Part shown: piece after piece, positions 6,641 to 11,694 of the stretch
How the letters are laid out: each line of letters begins with the position of its first letter
Position numbering within the stretch: the stretch's first letter is position 1
Assembly: GCF_947253055.1 (NCBI RefSeq)
Contig: NZ_CAMXYE010000044.1
Location: 1 to 11,694, forward strand
From: an uncultured Arcanobacterium sp.
GTDB lineage: Bacteria; Actinomycetota; Actinomycetes; Actinomycetales; Actinomycetaceae
Direction of reading: 5' to 3'
Length of the DNA: 11,694 bases
The notes under the pieces: generated by a model
Told to the model about the DNA's origin: nothing
The model's input: the letters and a program-made list of their open reading frames with translations, nothing else
Database searches by the model: none
Made by a program: the position numbers and the translations under genes

Positions 6641-6833
6641 GTGAGGGTGTGCTTCTACGCCGACTTTTCGGCTATATTCTGCGGGTATTCTTTTTTAGAA
6701 TACCCTTGCCATAAGTAATATGTATTAGAATTCACATTTTTCTTTCGTTATGGTGAAAGTGATGCATTAAAGAAGATGCAGCGGCTCAGAAAATTTTTGA
6801 GCAGTATCTTAATGGCGAGAGGATGGCTGGAAA
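6641..6833 (+). promoter_or_regulatory. Upstream region of the dehydrogenase-transketolase operon, rich in dyads
   Basis: No gene seen. Perfect or near-perfect inverted repeats, in order: GCCGA/TCGGC (6659-6672, 4-base loop); 9-bp arms GGGTATTCT/AGAATACCC (6683-6691 and 6697-6705, T5 centre); CTTTC/GAAAG (6742-6759); TGCAT/ATGCA (6763-6780); and GCTCAGAAAATTTTTGAGC (6784-6802, one mismatch pair). A TTGCCA at 6706-6711 next to the 9-bp dyad could be a -35, but the best nearby -10 (TAGAAT, 6726-6731) is only 14 bases away, so no promoter can be assigned firmly. GAGAGGA (6817-6823) is the SD for the gene at 6834. Confidence 0.45.
6683..6705. promoter_or_regulatory. 9-bp inverted repeat, LysR-box-like operator candidate
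   Basis: GGGTATTCT and AGAATACCC flank TTTTT. Within it, T6688-N11-A6700 inside the dyad ATTC-N7-GAAT has the form of a LysR-type binding site, and a LysR gene lies at the far end of this operon. No T-run follows on either strand, so it does not look like a terminator. Confidence 0.4.
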
Positions 6834-7679
6834 ATGGCCGAGTTTTACGATCGTTATGTTAAAGATGCATGGCGAGAGCCTGACTTTGATATATATAAGA
6901 AATTTTCCTTAGTTGGAAAAGTAGGTATGGTTACGGGCGGCGGTGGCGGCATCGGACGCAACACTGCAGCTGCTTGGGCAGCGGCTGGTGCGGATGTGGC
7001 CCTAGTAGATATTCCTGCTGCCCGGGAGCATATAGATGAATTAGCTGCCGAGCTGGCAAAGAAATTTTCGGTGCGGGTAGAGCCTTTCTACTGTGACGTC
7101 TCCCAGCCAGAACAAGTAGAAAAACTGCGGGCAGATTTAGTGGAAAAGATGGGCACCATAGATATTGCCCATATCAATGCCGGAATCTGCATGATGGGTG
7201 ACGATGTTGATGCCTCGTTAGAGGTTTGGAACAAAACCGTCGCGGTGAATCTGACGGGTGCACATCTTACCGGGCAAATGGCGCAGCAGATAATGCGCGA
7301 GCACGGGCACGGCGGATCCATTATTTTCACTTCTTCACTTTCGGGTTACAACGCTAACTTCATTGGCGGCGGACCTTCTCCTGTATACACCTATGGCGCT
7401 ACTAAAGCAGCTATTTCGCAGCTAGCGCGGTACATGGGTGCTGCTTTAGCTCCCTACAATATCCGGGTAAACACCATCGCTCCCGGTTATGTGTGGTCGG
7501 GAATTCATGAAGGAGTAATGACCGAGCAAGGGCATGATATGTGTCTAGAAGTAGTGCCGATGAAACGTTTCGGGCTTACCGGCGATTTACAAGGTACCTT
7601 ACTTTTCTTGGCCAGTGATGCCTCATCGTATATCACCGGAATAAATATTCCGATCGATGGCGGATATTCAATTTATTAA
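6834..7679 (+). CDS. Short-chain dehydrogenase/reductase (classical SDR, polyol/ketose type)
   Basis: A 281-residue cytoplasmic NAD(P)-dependent oxidoreductase. Rossmann motif TGGGGGIG (34-41), acidic D59 at the end of strand 2 (favouring NAD(H)), NAG (115-117), catalytic Asn139 (VNLTG), the Ser in FTSSLS (about 167-170), and the YGATK active site with Y187 and K191. The C-terminal GINIPIDGGYS is also typical. It carries about 26 extra residues before the first strand (MAEFYDRYVKDAW...), longer than minimal 250-residue SDRs and reminiscent of sorbitol/sorbose-type members. GAGAGGA 10 bases upstream supports the ATG. It is the first gene of a four-gene operon with a split transketolase and an MFS importer. 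Oxidation of a polyol or hydroxy compound to a ketose feeding the transketolase is the likely role, or the reverse reduction of an aldehyde product. The exact substrate is unknown. Confidence 0.9.
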   Translation: MAEFYDRYVKDAWREPDFDIYKKFSLVGKVGMVTGGGGGIGRNTAAAWAAAGADVALVDIPAAREHIDELAAELAKKFSVRVEPFYCDVSQPEQVEKLRADLVEKMGTIDIAHINAGICMMGDDVDASLEVWNKTVAVNLTGAHLTGQMAQQIMREHGHGGSIIFTSSLSGYNANFIGGGPSPVYTYGATKAAISQLARYMGAALAPYNIRVNTIAPGYVWSGIHEGVMTEQGHDMCLEVVPMKRFGLTGDLQGTLLFLASDASSYITGINIPIDGGYSIY

Positions 7680-7691
7680 AAAGGAGTACAG

Positions 7692-8582
7692 ATGTCTGTA
7701 GTTAAAATCGACAGCGTCCCGGAATTGGTAGAGAAAGCTGGCGAGATTCGCCGTAAGCTCGCTCTCGGTACCCGGCGTATTGGAAATGTGCATATCGGCG
7801 GACCACTTTCCGCCACGGATGTAGCAGTAGCTCTCTACTACAAATATTTGGAGTTTGATCCGGATAATCTAGACGATCCAGAGCGGAACCGCTTTATTCT
7901 GAGTAAAGGCCACAACGGGATTTTACTCTTCACCATTTTCTGCGATATGGGAATGTATGAGTGGGATCTACTTTTAGATACCTACAATACGATTGGTCAC
8001 CCCTTCGGTGCCCACCCCAACCACAATACGGTGCGGGGAATTGAAGTATCCACTGGTTCGCTAGGGCACGGACTCTCCTGGTGCTGTGGAATCGCCACCG
8101 CCAATCGGGATAGAGATATTAAATCGCGCGTATTTACCCTACTGGGTGACGGCGAAATGGAAGAAGGCTCGAACTGGGAGGGCATTCAATATGCGGCTTC
8201 CAAGGGGCTAGATAATATCGTGGCAGTAGTTGATTACAACCATGCTTCTGCCGCTTTCAAAGCCGGCGAAAATATGCACTGGGGAGAAAAAGGCGGGCCA
8301 GAAGGCTTAGCTGATTGTTTCCGGGCTTTTGGCTGGAATGCGCGGGTAATAAACGGCGCTGATATGCGCGAAATCGATACGGCGCTTTCGGAGCTGCCGG
8401 AAGTTACCTTACAGGGCAAGCCGAATGTAATTATTTGCTCCACGATTAAAGGGCAGGGTATTAAGTTCATGTCTGATCGCCCCGTCGCCTGGCATATCGG
8501 TGGACTAGATGATGAGCATCTGGAATTGGCATTGCAACAAATTGATGAATACACGGCGCAACGGTTGGCGGAGGTGCAATAA
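7692..8582 (+). CDS. Transketolase, N-terminal (thiamine-diphosphate binding) subunit
   Basis: A 296-residue subunit of a two-gene transketolase, which transfers a two-carbon ketol unit between ketose and aldose. TPP/Mg2+ motif GDGEMEEGSNWE ending in DYNHA. Conserved active-site histidines are visible in NVHIGGPLSATD, SKGHNG, IGHPFG and near the C-terminus in AWHIGG, equivalent by my alignment to E. coli TktA H26, H66, H100 and H261. STGSLGHGLS is the usual STGSLGQG with Gln changed to His. The region after GHP (FGAHPNHNTVRG) is unusually His/Asn-rich next to the active site. AAGGAG at 7681-7686 with a 5-base gap gives a strong start, 12 bases after the dehydrogenase stop. The partner subunit follows after 3 bases. 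Split transketolases often serve accessory sugar routes rather than the pentose phosphate pathway. Confidence 0.92.
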   Translation: MSVVKIDSVPELVEKAGEIRRKLALGTRRIGNVHIGGPLSATDVAVALYYKYLEFDPDNLDDPERNRFILSKGHNGILLFTIFCDMGMYEWDLLLDTYNTIGHPFGAHPNHNTVRGIEVSTGSLGHGLSWCCGIATANRDRDIKSRVFTLLGDGEMEEGSNWEGIQYAASKGLDNIVAVVDYNHASAAFKAGENMHWGEKGGPEGLADCFRAFGWNARVINGADMREIDTALSELPEVTLQGKPNVIICSTIKGQGIKFMSDRPVAWHIGGLDDEHLELALQQIDEYTAQRLAEVQ

Positions 8583-8585
8583 ATA

Positions 8586-9554
8586 ATGGCAGGATTTAAT
8601 TTTTGTTCTGGTGATATGGGTGCCATGATGGAATCCAAGGGCACGATGACGGCAGAAATTCTCGATATGATCGAGGAAGATAAGCGGGTCGCTTATATTA
8701 ATTCTGACGCAACTATCCAGAGCGGGCGGATGGGCGAGCTAATGCGCAAATATCCGAACCGAGTACTGGACGTGGGAATCGCCGAAATGAATATGGTGAC
8801 GATGGCTGCTGGTTTAGCTAAAGAGGGCTATATTCCATTCGTGCAAACCTTTGGGCCTTTCCTCTGTGTGCGCGCCCTGGATCAGATTCATAACGACGTG
8901 GCCTACAACAACTATCCAGTGCGTCTAATTGGTACGCACGCGGGTATTTCTTCTGGGTATGGCCCCACGCACAATACAATCGTGGAATTTGGAATTATGA
9001 ATTCTATTCCGAATATGACCATGATTGCGCCGGCAGACGCAGTGCAATGCCGGAAACTGCTGCGGGCATCTCTGGATTATGATAAACCGATTTATATCCG
9101 GATTCCCCGTGGTGAAGAGCCAATCGTCTATGATGAGAATCTGGAATATGAGATTGGAAAAGCAATAGAAGTTAAAGCTGGAAAAGATTTGACCTTTATT
9201 GCTACGGGCATGGGAGTGCGTGGAGCTATCCAAGCTGCACAAGAGCTGGAGAAAGAGGGCTTCGATATTGGCGTACTCGATATGCATACGATTAAGCCGA
9301 TCGATAAAGAGGCTATCTGCAAGGCAGCCAGCTCGACTGGCGCCATCGTGACTATTGAAGATCACAATATCCTCGGTGGATTGGGATCCATCGTGGCAGA
9401 TGTGCTGATGGAAGCTGGAATCTATACTCCGCTTACCAAGATTGGTATTCCGGATGAGTTCGTGAATTTCGGATATCCGGAAGAGCTTTACCCTTACTAC
9501 GGCATGGATGGGCAGGGAATCGCTGCTACGGCACGGAAAGTGTTGCGCGGCTAA
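8586..9554 (+). CDS. Transketolase, C-terminal (pyrimidine-binding) subunit
   Basis: A 322-residue partner of the preceding gene; together they form a full transketolase (618 residues versus 663 in E. coli TktA). The Glu that activates the TPP aminopyrimidine is E67 in DVGIAEMNM. QTFGPFLCVRALDQI, THAGISSGYGPTH and IRIPRGE match the donor/acceptor face, and the C-terminal domain has EDHNILGGLGS. Two usual substrate contacts look different. The loop normally reading G-x-D-G-(P/A)-T-H is one residue shorter and reads G-Y-G-P-T-H (124-129), losing the Asp equivalent to E. coli D469. The phosphate-binding Arg near the N-terminus (R358) seems to be Ser17. A shift of substrate range is therefore likely. 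GGAGG inside the upstream gene (8570-8574), 11 bases before the ATG, indicates coupled translation. Confidence 0.9.
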   Translation: MAGFNFCSGDMGAMMESKGTMTAEILDMIEEDKRVAYINSDATIQSGRMGELMRKYPNRVLDVGIAEMNMVTMAAGLAKEGYIPFVQTFGPFLCVRALDQIHNDVAYNNYPVRLIGTHAGISSGYGPTHNTIVEFGIMNSIPNMTMIAPADAVQCRKLLRASLDYDKPIYIRIPRGEEPIVYDENLEYEIGKAIEVKAGKDLTFIATGMGVRGAIQAAQELEKEGFDIGVLDMHTIKPIDKEAICKAASSTGAIVTIEDHNILGGLGSIVADVLMEAGIYTPLTKIGIPDEFVNFGYPEELYPYYGMDGQGIAATARKVLRG

Positions 9555-9565
9555 TTGGCAAATTT

Positions 9566-9593
9566 GCGGAGGAGCGGTTTTCCGCTCCTCCGC
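9566..9593 (+). terminator. Perfect 12-bp GC-rich hairpin between transketolase and importer
   Basis: GCGGAGGAGCGG (9566-9577) and CCGCTCCTCCGC (9582-9593) pair perfectly around TTTT, starting 12 bases after the transketolase stop. The following sequence TTTCCATTT is only moderately T-rich. It is most likely a partial terminator/attenuator or a 3'-end stabiliser that lowers importer expression relative to the enzymes. The second arm can pair instead with 9612-9619 (AGCGGAGG), a competing fold. Confidence 0.7.
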
Positions 9594-9641
9594 TTTCCAT
9601 TTACCTCCCAGAGCGGAGGCTTCTTCAGGAATGAGTTATAT

Positions 9642-10844
9642 ATGAAAAACGAGTCATCTTATAGGTGGGTAGTTTTAGGGGTTGTGAGCTTGACCGTTTT
9701 CGTTGGCGGTTTTACCCAGTTCATGGTGGCCCCTTGGGGAGCAGAGATTGCCCAAGATCTAGGTTTTGCTGCTCCTAATATTGCCGGCATTGTGCTGGCT
9801 CCGATGATTGTAGGTGTGCTCTTTAGCTTGCCGGGCGGTACTCTTGCCGATCGGTTTGGCGTGAAAAAAGTACTGGCGGCGGCGCTAATAGTGGCCACTC
9901 TGGGTGCATTTTTGCGCATCTGGGCAGATTCTTACGGGATGCTCTTCTTTAGCATGTTCCTCTCGGGTGCTTCCGGCACGCTCGCAATGGCAAATTCTCC
10001 GAAGATTTTAAGTGCTTGGTTTAAGCCAGAATCTTTAGGGCTAGCTTTCGGAATTTTCATGGCTGGCGGCGGTCTTGGATCGACTATCGGCATGGCGGTG
10101 GCGCGGTTATTCCCCACCTACGGCCAGGCATTCTGGGTATCAGCTTTCATCATGTTGGCTGTTTTGGTCCTCTGGGTGCTCTTGCTTAAAGATCGCCCAG
10201 AAGGAGTGGAAGCTCCGCCGCGGGCCGCTTCGGTTATTTCTGGACTAGCGAGCGCAATTAAACTGCCGCATGTCTGGCTGCTCGGAGCGGGAATGGCTTT
10301 CTTTACCGCCGCAAATATGACGTATTCTTCGCTGTTGCCGACGGGCTTACAGGCTGATAAAGGTATGACGCCGGCACAGGCGGGAGTAGCTGCTTCTGCT
10401 ATTATGCTCGGCTCTTTACTCGGCAGCTTGGGCACGCCTATAGCTTTGAAAATTTCGCGTGGTCTAGCAAAACCAGTAATTCTCAGCAGCGGAATAGCGG
10501 GAGGCATCTGCCTTTTCCTCGCGTGGTTTACTGCGCCTAACCCGGTATTTATGCTCTTCCTCTGCTTGGGCGGAATTTCTCTCGCCATGGCAATGACGGT
10601 AATTATGTCTGGGCCTTCACAGCTGCCGGAAGTGACCGTGCAGTCGGTAGGTGCCGCCGGCGGGCTTATCTCTACTGTACAGATGGCGGGTGCTTTCGCC
10701 ATTCCTACTTGGATAATTACCCCAATCGGGGGCGGCAACTATACGTTAATTTTCCTGCTGGGAAGCCTTTGCTCTCTGCTGATTACCGGCGCGCTTGCCT
10801 TTATCCCAGAGTTTAGTAGAGCTCGGCAAGCCGCGAATAATTAA
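9642..10844 (+). CDS. MFS importer, 12 helices (CynX/NarK-like branch)
   Basis: A 400-residue inner-membrane transporter with about 12 helices. Motif A, GGTLADRFGVKKVL, follows helix 2, and helix 4-5 has GIFMAGGGLGSTIG, a glycine-rich signature seen in the cyanate/nitrate/organic-anion branches of the superfamily. I place the start at ATG 9642 (AGGA at 9627-9630, 11 bases away). The frame is open further up to a TTG at 9555, but that would add 29 residues encoded by the hairpin and is not hydrophobic. A four-codon ORF (9631-9645, M-S-Y-I) ends in a TGA overlapping this ATG as ATGA and may couple translation. It is the last gene of the dehydrogenase-transketolase operon, so it probably imports that pathway's substrate. 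It ends in a 4-base overlap with the convergent LysR gene. Confidence 0.85.
   Translation: MKNESSYRWVVLGVVSLTVFVGGFTQFMVAPWGAEIAQDLGFAAPNIAGIVLAPMIVGVLFSLPGGTLADRFGVKKVLAAALIVATLGAFLRIWADSYGMLFFSMFLSGASGTLAMANSPKILSAWFKPESLGLAFGIFMAGGGLGSTIGMAVARLFPTYGQAFWVSAFIMLAVLVLWVLLLKDRPEGVEAPPRAASVISGLASAIKLPHVWLLGAGMAFFTAANMTYSSLLPTGLQADKGMTPAQAGVAASAIMLGSLLGSLGTPIALKISRGLAKPVILSSGIAGGICLFLAWFTAPNPVFMLFLCLGGISLAMAMTVIMSGPSQLPEVTVQSVGAAGGLISTVQMAGAFAIPTWIITPIGGGNYTLIFLLGSLCSLLITGALAFIPEFSRARQAANN
10841..10844. other. Overlapping convergent stop codons in the palindrome TTAA
   Basis: The importer's TAA is 10842-10844 and the LysR gene's TAA on the - strand is the complement of 10841-10843. This is the same arrangement as at 4211-4214, with no terminator between the genes. 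Confidence 0.97.
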
Positions 10845-11694
10845 GCAAAATACATGCGCAGAAGTTCGAGAAATTCTTGCTCTACTGTGCAAAGCTCTTC
10901 GCTCCGACGTCGTACCGCAATAAGTTCGGTTTCGACGTCGGAGCTGGGAGATACGGGAATACAACGCAGCGGGGCAGAGAAGCAACCGCGCGTCCACTTC
11001 GATACAAAAAGTAGCGAATCGGTGTGGTTGAGAAAATCTTGGCAAGCCGCAATTGAATTAAAGGCGACGACTTGATCAGTGGGAGAGTAGCTGCGGGAAA
11101 AATCATTAATCTGCATATCTAAAGTGAGCAGGCTACCTTTTTCCACTTCGCTGCGCGGTACGGCCTTTGCATTATAGTAAGAAGATTGCGGGCCGGCGCA
11201 TACGTATATAGGGCCAGTATCTAGTGGGGTAATTTCGAGAGTGCGGATATCAGCTGGCCACATGAAAGTTTTATCGTCCAATGCGGTACGCACTAAAATT
11301 CCGAAAGTTACTTTTCCGCCTGTCACATTTTCTATTACTTCGCTGCGATTAGTCTGCTGTAGATTAAAACGCAGCGAATTATCTTTATTGCGCAGATAAG
11401 CATCTAAAAAAAGTTTTGAAATGAAATCGAATTGTTGGCTGGCTACGCTAAGCCGCTGTATGCGGGCGGCATCTTTATTATCTAGCGCAGATCGCATATG
11501 AGCTACCGAGGTAGTTATTTCGCGGGCGTGCCGGAGGAATTCTTTTCCATCTGCTGTGAGCTGTACACCGTGCGGAGTGCGGAGAAAAATCTTCGTATCG
11601 AATTCATGTTCCAGGGCAGCTACAGATTTTGTAAGGCTGGGTTGGCTAGTAAAAAGTTCATAGGCAGCCTGCGTGATTGATCCGCATTCTGCCA
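10841..11694 (-). CDS. LysR-family transcriptional regulator, 5' end outside window
   Basis: The frame is open from the window end through 283 residues to the TAA. An internal Met at 11497 is not the start: reading upstream from it gives a clear LysR helix-turn-helix, AECGSITQAAYELFTSQP followed by SLTKSVAALE, then TKIFLRTPHGVQLTADG (the usual LF-R-x-x-x-G-x-x-LT-x-x-G). Only about 10-15 N-terminal residues are missing. The C-terminal two-thirds is the effector-binding domain and is rather divergent, with little recognisable beyond the GPIYVCAGPQSSYY strand region. LysR proteins are usually activators of nearby operons that respond to a pathway metabolite. Here the gene converges on the dehydrogenase-transketolase-importer operon, and a LysR-box-like dyad lies at 6683-6705. 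It could equally control a gene divergent from it beyond the window. Confidence 0.9.
   Translation of the reverse strand, partial: AECGSITQAAYELFTSQPSLTKSVAALEHEFDTKIFLRTPHGVQLTADGKEFLRHAREITTSVAHMRSALDNKDAARIQRLSVASQQFDFISKLFLDAYLRNKDNSLRFNLQQTNRSEVIENVTGGKVTFGILVRTALDDKTFMWPADIRTLEITPLDTGPIYVCAGPQSSYYNAKAVPRSEVEKGSLLTLDMQINDFSRSYSPTDQVVAFNSIAACQDFLNHTDSLLFVSKWTRGCFSAPLRCIPVSPSSDVETELIAVRRRSEELCTVEQEFLELLRMYFA

Noticed and set aside
6659..6672. GCCGA/TCGGC hairpin as a terminator for readthrough from upstream
   Set aside because: The stem is only 5 bp, no T-run follows, and the upstream gene is divergent so there is no + strand transcript to terminate.
6776..6862. Leader ORF of 28 codons overlapping the start of the SDR gene
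   Set aside because: No proper SD spacing, no recognisable sequence or amino-acid run suggesting attenuation; likely chance.
9555..9641. TTG at 9555 as the start of the importer, adding 29 residues
   Set aside because: These codons fall on the perfect 12-bp hairpin and give a basic, non-membrane leader. ATG 9642 begins right before the first helix and has an AGGA upstream.
10118..10738. 206-codon - strand reading frame inside the importer
   Set aside because: Composition rich in Pro, Ala, Ser and Thr typical of an antisense shadow of a membrane protein gene; no recognisable domain.
11495..11497. ATG at 11497 (- strand) as the start of a short 218-residue regulator
   Set aside because: The same frame continues upstream to the window end and encodes a textbook LysR helix-turn-helix, so the Met is internal.
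1..11694. Mobile elements, defence systems, CRISPR, tRNA or prophage genes
   Set aside because: No transposase, integrase, repeat-spacer array, tRNA-like fold or phage gene seen; all genes are metabolic, transport or regulatory.

Overview
The window reads as a stretch of chromosome from a medium-GC Gram-positive bacterium, most likely an actinobacterium. The closest fit I can suggest is Actinomycetaceae-like, with low confidence. Reasons: a nucleoside-catabolism cluster of the same make-up as the corynebacterial uriR-rbsK1-uriT-uriH set, a MarR gene whose promoter sits so close to the ATG that the mRNA should be leaderless, and no signs of mobile DNA. It is densely coding: nine genes, two of them cut by the window ends, and one intergenic gap over 200 bases (6604-6833). 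I see no rRNA, tRNA, CRISPR array, insertion sequence or prophage gene.

Region 1 (1-4214, + strand) is a nucleoside-use operon: nucleoside hydrolase (5' end missing), MFS nucleoside/uridine-type permease, LacI-type repressor and ribokinase. The inferred flow is uptake of a nucleoside, hydrolysis to base plus ribose, and phosphorylation to ribose-5-phosphate, with the LacI protein repressing. The repressor and kinase are separated only by the frameshifting effect of a 16-bp tandem duplication. With one copy removed they would be a single in-frame LacI-ribokinase protein of about 659 residues.

Region 2 (4211-6640, - strand) is a MarR repressor followed by a 14-helix DHA2-type drug/solute exporter with an unusually long (about 140 residues) loop before its last helix. 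A strong promoter lies on top of two palindromes in the 37 bases before the MarR ATG, which suggests autoregulation.

Region 3 (6641-10844, + strand) is a short-chain dehydrogenase, a transketolase split into N- and C-terminal subunits, and a 12-helix MFS importer. It looks like a small accessory pathway for an unidentified polyol, ketose or related compound. There is no kinase, and the transketolase C subunit lacks the usual acceptor-recognising Asp loop. A very strong hairpin with a competing alternative pairing lies between the transketolase and the importer.

Region 4 (10841-11694, - strand) is a LysR-type regulator running off the window end. It converges on the region 3 operon and is a plausible controller of it; a LysR-box-like dyad lies upstream of that operon. 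Both convergent gene junctions in the window (4211-4214 CTAG and 10841-10844 TTAA) are made by overlapping stop codons inside a 4-bp palindrome.
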